From Tubulanus polymorphus (taxonomy: Eukaryota; Nemertea; Palaeonemertea; Tubulaniformes; Tubulanidae): a stretch of 64,000 bases of DNA. This document shows positions 49,401-61,500 of this stretch, one piece after another (the first letter of the stretch is position 1; each line of letters opens with the position of its first letter). A program made the translations under genes and the position numbers. Below the pieces are notes generated by a model that was given only the letters and a program-made list of their open reading frames with translations, was not told the origin of the DNA and ran no database searches. The DNA lies in assembly GCF_964204645.1 (NCBI RefSeq), contig NC_134026.1:24570650-24634649 (forward strand), given 5' to 3'.

Positions 49401-50596
49401 TCATGAAGACATTGAAAGAGAATGAGCGGAATTTTGCAGATATATTGACTAAGCCAGAGGTAAGCGCACATGATCCGAATCAAACTGAATCAATCGTTTC
49501 TGTCACTTAATTAACGGTATGTTCTAACACATTATACTTTCAGCTCAAGAAGTTCAGATTTGAACTCCAAAAAGCTGTCAATACACCTATCAACTCAATC
49601 GCATCTGTCAGTGGTTCTCACCTACGGGACAAACTGAAAAAACTAGTATTTCTACTTGGTGGGCAAACAGTTGAAACTATCGCTGGAAAAAAGGTGTCAG
49701 CTGGTGAAAATCCTACGGGTGTTCCATTTGTTCGCGACTTGTTTGCAAAGAAGATTGTAGTATGTATTCTAAGAATAGTTTTGACTACATTGGCAAATGT
49801 TATTTCACTTTCCTTGGATGCTGTGTAGCTTGCTAATGGTTTTCAATCCTCTTTCAGAAACAAGGAGAAGAACAAGTGTCTTCGAACTTTGACACAGCTT
49901 TTCCAATTGCTGGAGTAGTTGTTGGTGTATGGTCAATGGTTCCAGCCATTGGTGACTTGTTATTAGGTCATTTCTATATGAATTGTCCATATTTAGTCCC
50001 GTACTATATTCCAAAACAAGATGGCCAAAGTCAAGAAGATTTTTACAAGTGAGATAGCTTTCATTTCTAGTCTGTTCTAGTCATTTTCTTATGTAACCTA
50101 AAATCTACGTTTCAAGTCTTGATGCTTAATGTGCATTCATTACAGATCACAAGGATATAGATATGAAGATGGACAGATTGAAAAACAGGACAAGTTTTTA
50201 CGGAGGATGTCTGGAATGATGAGACTCTTCGCTGCAATATTGATAACTATGCCACCAGATAGTGCATCTAACCATCCACATCCTTTTGGTATCGAACAAT
50301 CTTGGATTTGGCTGGTAAATGTTATCAATCTCGAACCGCGACCGAGTATTACTGCGACTATGTTGTATGATTTCTTACAAGTGACGGGAAATGTTTTGAA
50401 TAAAACTTACGGGAAACAATTTCACAAGTTACTTAATGCCATAGTGCTGGCATATTTACCAAAAATACAAAAAGTTACACCGGCTGGCTCGGGAGGGCCT
50501 GTCGTTCGTTTAGAAAGCTGTTTACAGAAGTGGTTGAAGTCTGGAAATATACCACCTCCCGATGGTGTTCTTGCTCCTAATTTTTGGTACACGTAA
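46476..50596 (+). CDS. GLE1: Nucleoporin GLE1, mRNA export factor
   Basis: Thirteen exons: 46476-46577, 46830-47014, 47837-47960, 48040-48188, 48279-48339, 48420-48487, 48647-48930, 49035-49138, 49215-49278, 49350-49459, 49544-49759, 49858-50048 and 50146-50596. Total 2,109 nt (702 codons plus stop; human 698). GLE1 with inositol hexakisphosphate activates the DEAD-box ATPase DDX19/Dbp5 at the cytoplasmic face of the nuclear pore. The start MPEESSPVLVALKSSKKGRL parallels the human N-terminus. The middle is a long charged coiled coil (47.8-49.1 kb). The C-terminal HEAT-like domain has KQGEEQVSSNFDTAFPIAG, the CPYLVPYYIPKQDGQSQEDF region, FLRRMSGMMRLFAAI and a terminal FWYT. The third intron (47015-47836) holds two mobile-element remnants. 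AATAAA at 50688. Confidence 0.95.
47241..47542. mobile_element. piggyBac-type MITE with TTAA target sites
   Basis: TTAA then CCCTTTCAGTGC at the left end (47241-47256); GCACTGAAAGGG then TTAA at the right end (47527-47542). The 12-bp terminal inverted repeat is perfect and the TTAA flanks are the hallmark of piggyBac-superfamily insertion. The roughly 295-bp interior has CpG-bearing repeats such as ACACCGTAGTGCGGTGTA and no coding frame, so it is non-autonomous. It lies in a GLE1 intron. Confidence 0.8.
47554..47746. mobile_element. Long near-perfect hairpin (fold-back element)
   Basis: Two arms of about 80 bp: GTAACGAGACGAGTAGTACT through ATTTATTTGACGCGCAAGC to TAGAAGCTT, and its reverse complement on the right. 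They differ at only a few positions and are separated by a loop of about 25 bp. It begins 11 bp after the piggyBac-type element. Confidence 0.8.
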
Positions 50597-50687
50597 CTAT
50601 GATATGTGAAACATTGTAAGCTGAGTATGGATAGTATCCATGGATTGCATTTCATATTCGATTTGAATTGAACTGTTAGAATGATTT

Positions 50688-50693
50688 AATAAA
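50688..50693 (+). terminator. Poly(A) signal of GLE1
   Basis: AATAAA 91 bp after the stop codon. Confidence 0.7.
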
Positions 50694-50730
50694 GCTGCTT
50701 TCCACAGTACTATTTCATTTAGGTATGCTG

Positions 50731-50804
50731 TGAATGAATTCATTGAATGAATAATCGAAATGTTAACTGAATGAATTCATTGAATGAATAATCGAAATGT
50801 TAAC
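50731..50804. repeat. Two-copy tandem duplication, 37-bp unit
   Basis: TGAATGAATTCATTGAATGA starts at 50731 and again at 50768. The 37-bp units appear identical. Confidence 0.85.
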
Positions 50805-53262
50805 AGTTATTGTAAAATTTTTCAAAATCAAGAAATAAATTATATTTTGTATGAAATTCTGATCAGTTTAGTTTTATCAGAGGAAATATTTTTAAATCGG
50901 TCTTTGAAGGAAACTGTACATGAAGTTCCCGTACAGTCTAGAACTGACTTAATTTGGATTACTAAAGATCAGATTTCTTCCGAATTATGAATAATAAAAT
51001 AGTTTATACGGCTCAAGATTGAATGGAATTATTTACTCCTGTTGAGACAAGCATCCCCCAGATTTTTACTTAAAGTACGATGGCGAATCACAATGAAATT
51101 CAATCTGGAACTAAGGAAATGAGTCGGATGCTTTTTGGATCATCGCACATACACATGTACCAGTACCTAATCTTGTCCGAGTAATAAGCAACATACGTAT
51201 TTTTGTGAGTTAACCGAGTTGCTGGTGACACTAATGCTAAAGATTTCCGTTTCTATGTCTTGTCAGAACATCGTTTTGGTGTCATATTCATGGGGTTAAA
51301 AGAAACAATGCCAAAAGTCATTCAGATATTTTGTTCTAGACACGAATCAATAAACCTTTGATGAAGTTGCCTTTGGGATAATAGAATCTTCCAGATTTTG
51401 TATCATCTTCAACTTGACGTAAGAAAAAAGAAAGCCAAAGAATTTTTAACGGGCTATTGATATGGTAATGCGTGAGGTGTTGGCACTGATTTCATTTGTC
51501 AATGCAGTTGTGTTAATATCAAACAATTCCTCTATTTGAAATCCTTTGCCATCTAGTAGGTGTATTCCATTACATCCTTTTAGAATTATATATCAAATAG
51601 ACAGTGAGTTTTGATGGATATTTCTGGAAGTTTTACCTTCTAGAAATTTCCCCGACTTTGTATTCAGCTTCTATTAGATTGCGCTAAAATATCTTTTTTT
51701 CATTTTTCATGCAGAACATAGATATTGATCGATAAGACATTTTAACATGTATTTCCTGCCGTCACACCATGTAACCGTGTTTTACTCATAAAAGTAACTC
51801 ATACGTTTACCAACATTCAAAGCAGTATTGATTTTATAAGTGCTGGTCCTTTTGAGAATGAGAAATTTCTCGAATAATTCAAACAATTACAGTTGACACA
51901 CCTTCAAACCATAACATTCATCCGTAGTTGTAGTATCCTCTTTTGTTAGCAAGAAAACAATCCACGCAAGCCACATTTTTAAATTTCAACAAAATTTCTG
52001 AATTTATTTTCATATTTAAATAACAAAGAACGATATATTATACCTGCTTAAGCTAAACTATATACTGAATATCGGCTTCAATACTAACTTGTATTTACAG
52101 ATTTTAAGCTAAAATCTTTTAACGGACTTCCAGCAATGAATTCTCTAAGTGAACTAACTAAAAGTTACAAAAAATTACTGCACAGCTCAAATGCATCCGA
52201 AAATAAATTTTCTACGCAAAAATGGCAGGCAAACAAAAAATCCAATTCATCCTACCACCATGTGTCTATGAAAATATACGACTTCTTAGATCATCGTCTA
52301 GATATATCTGATGTATGTAATTTTTACACCAGATGAAATCTTCCCTAGCCTCCAGTTATATAGTAACCTCGTACAGTGCTATAGTACACTTGGTAGCCAT
52401 CAGTTAATCCACTGAGGTATCAACAACTCGCTGGTTTTCTTCAAGTATCAATGAAACCAGACTTTCAAGATGCAATTACAATTTAATCACTGATATGTTT
52501 AGTAAACACGGACTGGGCTTCAGAGAAAAATTAAAATACGATCTTCTTATCTGTCGGATCTTTAATACAGTAGCTGTAAATCTATATAAAATATATCCCG
52601 GTATGCATATAACACGCCAGTAGCTTTTATTACTTTCAAGTCTCTCTAACAAATTCTAATCAATTTAAGCCGACTTCATTTGATTTCAAGCCTAACACCA
52701 ACATGCTAGTCGAATCCTTGTCAGTTAGTCTACCTAGAACATTTACATCTCACTGGAATGCAATTTATAAATAAATCATTACACTTCCCTTGAACATACA
52801 AAAAACACGTTACTGTAGAACAAGTGATACATTAAAAACATTTAACGATTCCTTTCCATCTACTTTATCTATATCTACTTGACACAGTTTTCTGAAAAAA
52901 TTAAAAGCTCATACTGGTAATTGCTTTTATTGTAGTATTGACTATGAATTGGGTAATTACTAAGTATAATGTTTGGTAATTGTATCACAGATTTTCCTAT
53001 TCAGCAATATTAGCCCACGTACACTAGGTATACACTAGCATATAAATACCTCTACAGGCATTATTTCATCAAATGCTTCATATCTCTTTGAGTAAAGCCT
53101 GAATGAAGCGCAAGAACGAAGTTGATCTATATACATTGTATGAAGCTTTTTTTATTCTCATTTCAGTTATCCAATATATTATGAGAATGTATTTGAAATG
53201 AGAAATCTTGGATTTCTCAATCCATCCCCACAGATCTTGCATCTCCCTGATCCATCACACAT

Positions 53263-53268
53263 TTTATT
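53263..53268 (-). terminator. Poly(A) signal candidate for the DNAJB1-like gene
   Basis: AATAAA on the minus strand, about 290 bp past the stop. Further candidates lie at 53151 and 52003. Confidence 0.4.
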
Positions 53269-53554
53269 TCTTAAACTGGTCACAAATTCTCTTTGCCCCG
53301 GTTTTGAAAAATGATGCTGCTATCATAGCCTGACTATCAAGTAATGTTTGCTTCTTGCTAACATTTCAATTCCGCACCAAAATGTACACTCTACTACAGG
53401 TATTTGAAATTCTCAAGGAGTAATAGCAAAACAATATGAAACCCAAGGCTATTGGGGTAAATACCATGACTACACAATTATAATCATATATTAGGCCTAC
53501 ATAATCTTTTTAAATACTGTACAGGCATATTTACACTAATAATTTTGATAATGT

Positions 53555-54715
53555 CTATCTAGCAGGCAGAGTTGCACTTAATGCATCCTTAGCTGACTGT
53601 GACAACTGATCTGGGAACTTTACGTCAAATTCGACAACTAAATCGCCTCGTTTTGTTGGCTGTTTCGGGTGAGGTAGTCCTTCACTATTAATCTTACGTT
53701 TTGATCCAGGTTTTACGATGTCTGTTAATCTCAATGGTATCTTTTTGCCATCGATTGTCGGCACATTGATGGTTCCACCGCACAGGGCCTGAAAATATAA
53801 GAATGATTGTAATTAAGCATCTATTAATTCCACACAATGAAATACTGGTTTTTAGATCATGATATTAAGATATGAACTTACATCGCGAAGACTTATTTTA
53901 GCTTTATATATAGTATCACTACCATCACGCGTGAAGACTGGATGAGGTTTATCTTTAACCACGAAGACAATATCAGCAGGTATAGTATTCGGATTCTGAT
54001 CTCCTTCTTTCGGGAAAGTTATTTTAGTTCCTGCTTTCCAACCTTTTTTTATTTCGACTTGAAGTATTTTGTCCTCTTTTCTTACAGTTTTACCGTCAAG
54101 AATCTTTCGAGATATTTTCATTTTCTTAACAGTTCCATTGAATATATCCTCTAACGATACCGGTAAATCATGAACAACCGCCGGATCTTTTCTCGGTTTA
54201 TGAGACATACCGCCCATGCCAGATGTATTGAATGAGCTGAAAGGCCCACCACCCATTCCGCCAAAACTATGAAATGGATTATCGTCATCTATATCCATTC
54301 TTTCCGGACCACCGCCACCAAAAGACGTAAATATTCTCGTTGATCCACCAGGCCCGCCTCCGAATCCTGAACGGAAAATTCCGGCAAACGGATCGTCATC
54401 GCCGAAAACATTGCGGAACATCTCATGCGGGTCACCCTGGAAAGTGTAACTAGTAAATCCGGGACCACTGCTGCCACCTGGCATTCCACCACCACCTTTC
54501 AATCCCTCTTCACCGTACTGATCATATATTGTGCGTTTGTTCTTATCCGTCAATACTTCATATGCTTCGGCTATTTCCTTAAACTTTTCCTCGGCGCCAG
54601 GCGACTTATTCTTATCCGGATGATATTTCAAGGCCATTTTTCGATAAGCTTTCTTCAGTTCATCTTCACTGGCATTCTTATCCACACCGAGAATCTTGTA
54701 ATAGTCTTTCCCCAT
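53555..54715 (-). CDS. DNAJB1: Type II HSP40 co-chaperone, DNAJB1/DNAJB4-like
   Basis: Two coding exons, 54715-53882 and 53788-53555, 1,068 nt (355 codons plus stop; human DNAJB1 340, DNAJB4 337). It stimulates the ATPase of HSP70 and delivers clients. The J domain occupies about residues 2-70 with the essential HPD at 32-34 (KYHPDKNK). A G/F-rich region with GGMPGG and GFGGGPGG repeats follows. Two beta-sandwich client-binding domains come next ([40 protein letters not shown]), and the last exon has [16 protein letters not shown] and the dimerisation end. There is no zinc-finger domain, hence class II. A 5' UTR intron is likely (acceptor just after 54740, donor just before 54827). The symbol follows the TECR neighbourhood; DNAJB4 or DNAJB5 affinity cannot be excluded. 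Confidence 0.93.
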
Positions 54716-55000
54716 AATTGCCTACTTCAAAAATGTGACCCTGAAAAAACAAAAAAGATATCAAATAGGTAAAATTGACAAATTTCAGTTTTAACAAAAA
54801 TGATCATTATTATGCTAACTTACCAACAAGTGTTACTAGTGTGGTATGCAAGCTATTCTTAAAACAGTAATTAAGAAGGTTCTCAAATCTGGTACTTCTC
54901 TACTCTCTACTCTGCACTACTCGAATGGAATATACGAAAACGTCATTAAGCACGAGCACCCACTTTTGCAATAAATGAATGCATGTGTGTGTGTGTCTCT

Positions 55001-55008
55001 ATATAAAC
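55001..55008 (-). promoter_or_regulatory. TATA-like box of the DNAJB1-like gene
   Basis: On the minus strand this reads GTTTATATAG. It lies between the heat-shock element and the probable 5' UTR exon, implying a transcription start near 54975. Inferred from position. Confidence 0.5.
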
Positions 55009-55062
55009 ATCGCTATGGATGAAAGCACTGGAAATGTCTGGAACTCTGCCCCCGACGCGTCA

Positions 55063-55082
55063 AGAACTTTCTGGAAAATTCG
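55063..55082. promoter_or_regulatory. Heat-shock element, four alternating pentamers
   Basis: aGAAc tTTCt gGAAa aTTCg: four contiguous nGAAn/nTTCn units without mismatch, the consensus site for trimeric HSF. It is about 350 bp upstream of the DNAJB1-like ATG and about 55 bp upstream of the TATA-like box. Looser GGAA/TTC motifs lie on both sides (55030-55045, 55165-55185). Confidence 0.8.
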
Positions 55083-55386
55083 AGACCCATTGGATCATTG
55101 AATGGGTCGAGGTGCATCAAGTGGATCAAAGCCTTCGGTGAAGGGTCGAATCCCAATAATGCGACGAAGCGAGAATAGCTTTCTAAAATTAAATACATCA
55201 TAAGCATATTCTAGTTGATTTAAAAATAGACATCTTATTTAATTATTTCGATCCGAGACTTATTCACTTACCAAAACAAAAAAAATTGTTCATTGTTGTA
55301 AATAAAGTTTGAATTTGAGATTGAAGTCTGCAGGATGAGATCAAGCCATAAGGAACCAGGAAGTATTTCTTATCTTTTGGCTGGAG

Positions 55387-57694
55387 ATGGAGGTAAAATG
55401 TCATGTTTTTGGTGTTAGCATAAATTTGCACAATTGAATGCTAACTAACTCCATTCTTAGATAACTATCATGCAATGTATGTAGTTTAGTGAGGAGACAC
55501 CCATGACGAAAACTTTTAAATCGACTAAATCAAAGGAATTGAAGTTTTTACACGATCAATTTAATTCAATTTACTTTATTGCATTGATTTGGTTACTACC
55601 TACGTTATTTCTTCATTGTTTTCAGCTTGAAGTTGTCGATTCTAGGTCTGGCAAGACTATAACCACATTAAAGAATACAAGTGTAAGTGAAAAATCTTAG
55701 CATTTGACTTCTTTTTAATTAAGGCGTTATTGAATTGTTATGGGCCCATCTTATCTTTGACTTATTAGTTCAATTATTAATTTACAATTTTCACTGCGAT
55801 TTGATGATTAATAGAAATTTTCTTAATCATATTCCATTATTCTATGATTTAGTTATGTTCTTCATCAACTATTCGAGATGTGAAAAGGGAATTCCAGAAA
55901 ATCAGTGAGTTTTGTTTGTACAATAAGCCACCTTCTGAGATATTTCTTTAAAAAAATCTAAAAATTATCTCTTTGCTTTTCAGAGCGCAAACTCTATCCA
56001 GACAGACAGTCATTTAGAATTGAACCCAGTAAGTTCATCATACACACATTCGCCTATTGGGTGTATTGCTTCTTATCTCATTTAGTTTTACTGATAAGAA
56101 TAATATCATAGGATCTCGGATATATCACAAATATCCTATTGATGACCTTTCATCATTCTAACAATCTAATTTATTGAACTGATTAACATTCTTTTGTGCT
56201 CTCATAATTTTTGAGAAATATAAAAATCCTTCAAAGTCTAATTTTTGTGTAGAAATAATCTGTTTTACTGAATTCATTTTCAATCCTCAGGGGGCAAGTC
56301 ATTAAAAGATGAAGAAACTTTAGAAAACCTTAAATTAACACCAGGAGACAAAATCTTTTTCAAAGATCTAGGCCCCCAAATAGGCTGGATTACTGTAAGT
56401 ATATTAAGGCTACCAGTAGATTTAGTATAGATCTCATTCGTCTTAAGTTTCATTAAAGGGTTTTATACATATAACTTTTCTATGTAGGTATTCTTAGCTG
56501 AATATGCTGGACCATTGGTTATCTATCTGTTATTCTACTATCGACCATCATTAGTTTATGGAGAAGCTGCATCAACTCCTGTGACCACCGCTGCTCAGTT
56601 AGTTGTCAAATAGAAATTCTCAATTTTAAGTTTATGTTAATTTTTTTTCACGCTGTTCGTTAATATTGTGATTTGTATTGATTTCAGTATAGCTGCAGGT
56701 TGCTGGTCGACTCATTACTTGAAGCGTTTGATTGAAACTTTATTCGTTCATAGGTTTTCACATGCAACTATGCCAATCAGTAATCTATTTAAGGTATCAC
56801 TGAGATGAACTTTTGAATTGTTTTTTGAAAAGATTGAAACAATTGAATCATAATTACAATGAATATTCATGAATATATTTAATGTATTTCAGAACTGCAG
56901 TTACTACTGGGGTTTCACGGCTTTTGTTGCTTATTTCAACAACCACCCACTTTACACACCTGCAAGTAAGTTCAGGTTATGTCATCCGATATGCAAATGA
57001 TCTATAAGAACAAATAACTTCATACTTAATGTTCTCAAATCAAATCTATGTGTCTTTTTAAGGATATGGTGATATTCAACTTTATGGAGGATTAGCTGCA
57101 TTCATCGTAAGTTAACTCTTGTTGCATTTTGTAATTTACTTGTTATGTTAGTATTGTCTTCACTGCCAACCTAAGATGTCTTAAATACATCTATCTATTT
57201 TATTTTTTTTTAGTTCAGTCAGCTTGGAAACTTTTCAATCCATTTATCTTTGCGAAACTTGAGACCACCAGGTATTATTGATTACCATAAACACCTTTTG
57301 TAAATCGAAGAATAAATATTTGCAAATGCTTGTATTTCTTATGTTTTATTATTGCAGGAACAAAGGAGCGAAAGATACCATACCCATCAATGAATCAATT
57401 CACTTGGTTATTCTATTTTGTTAGCTGTCCGAACTACACATATGAAGCACTTGCTTGGACAAGTTTCAGTATCTTATCTCAAAGCTTACCCGGTAAACTA
57501 TCCGAGTTGTGTGAAAATTCCTTGCAATCAACATTTAGAAAAAATGTATATCCTCTTTATTTACAGCCTTACTCTTTACTGCTGCTGGGTTTTATCAAAT
57601 GGCAGTTTGGGCACTCGGCAAACATCGAAATTACAAGAAAGAATTCAAGAACTATCCACGTGGACGCAAAGCTATTATTCCATTCATACTGTAA
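55387..57694 (+). CDS. TECR: Very-long-chain trans-2-enoyl-CoA reductase
   Basis: Twelve exons: 55387-55392, 55626-55682, 55853-55904, 55984-56028, 56291-56394, 56488-56597, 56688-56793, 56893-56965, 57063-57106, 57214-57271, 57358-57492 and 57567-57694. Total 918 nt (305 codons plus stop; human 308). TECR performs the last step of the ER fatty-acid elongation cycle (NADPH-dependent reduction of trans-2-enoyl-CoA). The N-terminal ubiquitin-like domain ([20 protein letters not shown]) is followed by a polytopic steroid-5-alpha-reductase-type domain: [61 protein letters not shown] and a terminal [13 protein letters not shown]. The first coding exon has only ATGGAG; it was chosen because it is in phase and gives MELEVVD, matching other animals' MELE-type starts. 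Poly(A) signal at 57867. Confidence 0.93.
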
Positions 57695-57866
57695 TAACGT
57701 ACATTTAAAGTGTTTTATGTTGTTTTAAGAAAGCATGGTAATTGCTATTCCAAGTAGTGACTTCAGCTTTTTAGTTCGATGTGCTTTCACTGATTGTATT
57801 GTTCTGAAGCTTGATTTGTGTCATATCAGTCTCTTGTCAAGATCAAATTTTTATAGTGAATTATAC

Positions 57867-57872
57867 AATAAA
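57867..57872 (+). terminator. Poly(A) signal of TECR
   Basis: AATAAA about 170 bp after the stop codon. Confidence 0.7.
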
Positions 57873-58060
57873 GATCATTGTCTAGATTGAAATATCATTC
57901 TTTGCCTTTATATCATATTTAGATCCATTTATATGATTTACTGTCGAGTTGAATCCCTTTTCAAGCGTCCTATGGTGTTACTTTCCCAATGAATGGAGTA
58001 ATATGCGAAGTGAGAAAAACTGAAAACTCGAGTGAAGAGAGGATTTGGTGGAAAATATGT

Positions 58061-58066
58061 TTTATT
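58061..58066 (-). terminator. Poly(A) signal candidate for CFAP57
   Basis: AATAAA on the minus strand, about 460 bp past the stop; another copy at about 58145 is closer. Confidence 0.4.
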
Positions 58067-58523
58067 TACAAACTGTTATCATTTAGTAAAGAAGGACGGA
58101 TCACTGATTTAAGCTTTTGATTTCTATCACATTTCTTAAAAAATTTATTTCAATATAATTTAGCAATATCAACTTAACAAAAAAGGAATAACCAGTACGT
58201 CAAAAGAGTTGCTAGCACTAAGACATTATATTGTATACTGTTGTAGACAATAGGAATGGATTAAATGAAAGGACCATTTTAATTGAAAATACAGTTTACA
58301 ACACGAAATGTTAAGCAGTTCAATTGATGTAATAATAAATGTATAATAGGATTTGAATCTTTTTATGAGTCATATGTAATCATATCAGCAAATCACACAA
58401 AAAGAAAATTATCTAGATTTTAAGCACAATATCTGAAGTACTAACTGATGTGCTACCATGTATATCACAGAATAAAACATTATAGATACAATATTGATAC
58501 ATGAAAATATTATATTTTCTAAT

Positions 58524-61500
58524 TTAAGAAACAGTCATTGGAGGTAATCTCGCTCCAGATGGTGGACGATTAGACAATTGCATTTCCATTTCACGCACTT
58601 GCGTTCGTAAACGCTTCAGTTCGCCCTTCTGTAAATCAATTACTTTGATATTTTCTTCTAAATCTTTTTCAATCATCGCATTCTTATTGGTAGAGGTTAC
58701 AGCTGCTAGGGTTGCTGCTGCTTCCGACACATTACTCTTATTCTTTCTGTGTAAGCCGAGCGCAGCTTCGAGATCATGAACCTGTGTTCGTGCAATCTTC
58801 AACTCTTTTCGTAAGTCATTTATTTCTTTGATAAGTGAAACATTCTCCTAATAATGAATTATTTGAAAATAAACTTATTACAATATCAGAAGATTATGAA
58901 TTCGAAATCAGATTGATGTCTCTATATTTACCTGCATTATTCTGACGTTGTCAGCTCTATGAATTTCGGTATCTTTAGATAGTTTTTTACGCAGTGAAGC
59001 AACCGATCTTTCCAGATGCTCTCTTTGACGACTGTATTCTTTCTGAATATCTGCATCCACACTTGCAGTTTCAGTCTGTCAAATTGAAATCAAATTACAC
59101 ATGAATGATCATCCAAACTTACGCTGTCCAATTTACTTTGCTATGTATATTATATATTACTTACAATATCCTCTTGTACATGTTTTTGGTATAAAGCCTT
59201 GATGCTTTCCTTCAACATTTTAGGATCTTGAATGTAACCAACACAATTATGCAAATCGGTCTTGAATCTCTTGACGACTGCTTCAACATCTCTAACCTAA
59301 AGCAATCAAAATATCGATATTAACTTAAAGTTTATCTTTTTTTTTTATATAAACTTTATTTGAAATTGTAATCTATAGTCATACCTTTTGTCTCTCTTGG
59401 TGCATCTCTTTATCAGTGGCTTTCAATTTCTGTCGTAATTCTGTGATATTCAATTCTAGTTGTGTATTCTGTTTGTGGAATCTCTCCAATTCACTTTCCA
59501 TCTGCAATTAAGGTCATTTGTTGTTATTGCTGAATATGTTCATTTTATAAGATTCACTACTTTACAAATTGACAAACCTCTTGAATTTGTTCTTTCATGG
59601 CCTTGATGTCATTTTCACGTGGTTCAATCTGCTTTTTCAGTTCTTTAATCTTGTAATCAAGCACAAACTTGAATTTTTCTAATTCTTGATTCTTCTTTTT
59701 CAAATCATATATTCTCTTTTCCTGTTCATGAAATAAACTCCCATTAAACTCTTAAATCATGAATAGGGTCTACTTCAAAAGAAAAATTTTCATAATTCAA
59801 CTTACCTTATCTTGAATAGTTTCATCTCGCTCTTGAATTTCTTTCTTTAGACCATTAATATCTTTCTCCAAGTTGCGGATGATGTTTCCAAGTTTTGCAG
59901 TTTCTGCTTGGAATTTCTTGATCTCCTCTTTGTGGTCATCAATTTCCTTCTGCAGACTGGTAAACTGTATAGATATAAAATCCATTATCATAGATGTCAT
60001 ACAATAGATATTGTACATGAACGAAAATATAGCATTCAAGGTGATTAGATGCTTTACCTTCTTTTTCATGATTCCAGTTTCCCCTTTTAGTCTCATATTG
60101 GCTTCTTTTTCATCTCTCAGCCTTCTTTCAAATTTGTTTTTGATGTCCAGTATTTCTCTATCAGCATCTTCTTCAATCTGACGTTTTGTTTCTTCATATT
60201 CTCTATTCTGCTGTCTTGCCTCATCATGAGCCTGATCAGTAAAAATGATGAATGATGATAAACAAGCATAGTAATATTTAGGTGAAATAACCTCAATTCA
60301 AACAATGATTTCAATTACCTGCTCAAGTTGAGTGGTTTTATCTTGAAGTTTAGTCTCATAATACTCAGTCAATTCTTCAAGAGCTCTCTCTTTACTTTCT
60401 TCCATCTCCTGCAACTGACGTTCGTAGTCTTCCTGCATTTTTTGGCTCTTTGATTGGAGCTCTTGGTATTTTTCATACTCCAACATAAGTTTCTGGTTGT
60501 TGGCCGATTCTGAAATTGACATCATATTGAAGTGAAATCTATAATCACTAAGTTCCATTTTCAAGTTTTGACGAATGAATCAAATCAATCTACCTAAATC
60601 TTGAAGTTCTTTGCTGTGCTTTTCCATGCATTCTTGAACCTCTTCTTCATGTCTTGCTTCCTCCTTGTCTTTATCTGTTTTCAGGACCTAGAAATATGAT
60701 CACCATTTGTAAACGTTTGTCAATTTGTTACAACTTATGATACTTTCTTTTCAAATTTCCTGTCAGATATAACCCTTACCTGATTCTTAGTTTTCAGTGA
60801 TTCCATTTCCTGGATAAATTTTTCAGTAAGTTCTTTGATTTTCTCATTGTAATTCATATCCTTCAGTCGCAGTTGGTATTCATTTTCCATTTTCAGTTCT
60901 TCAACTCGTGTCTTGTATTCGCTCATCATTGCATTCTAAATACATGTATCAATCATTATAAAACATGTAGGTTCCAAACAAAATAAGAAATAATAGCTAC
61001 TGGCACTGTTTAGGCTTATCATTGGAATACAACTGACCTTCTCTTCAAGATCTGTTTTAGTGATGAGAATTTCTTCAGCCCAACCAACTTCTTTATCTCT
61101 TTTCAAACCACGACCTTCCTTGTCTTGAATTTTCCACAATGAAATGGAAGCATCTTCCGCAACTGAGATCAGATATTGATCATCGTAGGTGATTTTCATC
61201 TGAAAGATTTTATGAATTTTGGTACATTGTCTGAATTTCTTTTAAGACTCTGGACTGAAGATGTCACTATTGCTGCAAATTTTTACCTTTATGACAGTTG
61301 ATGAATGGCCTTGGTGTTCCTGCCATTCACCGGGAACCGTGAGAGGAAACTTGATAGAGCGTAGAGCACCATTTGAGCAGCCAGAAAACAACATACGTCC
61401 AGAATGTGACATGGCAATTGATGTCAGAGTTAGGTCTTTAGCGTCGATGTCTCGTAGTATCTATAAATACAACATCCGACAAATTATCCTGATCTTTACA

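Larger units (their letters stand above)
50597..53554. other. Intergenic: GLE1 and DNAJB1-like 3' UTRs
   Basis: Contains the GLE1 poly(A) signal, a two-copy 37-bp tandem duplication at 50731-50804 and several minus-strand AATAAA candidates for the DNAJB gene. Otherwise AT-rich, with no supportable gene. Confidence 0.55.
57695..58523. other. Convergent 3' UTRs of TECR and CFAP57
   Basis: Contains the TECR poly(A) signal (57867) and minus-strand AATAAA candidates for CFAP57 (58061 and about 58145). Nothing else seen. Confidence 0.55.

Noticed and set aside
55503-55700. ATG-initiated frame running into TECR exon 2
   Set aside because: Its first 40 codons are intronic and unlike any TECR N-terminus; the spliced ATGGAG exon gives a better start.
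57418-57728. Alternative frames overlapping TECR exons 11-12
   Set aside because: They read through the last intron out of frame; the spliced TECR frame matches the family to its C-terminus.
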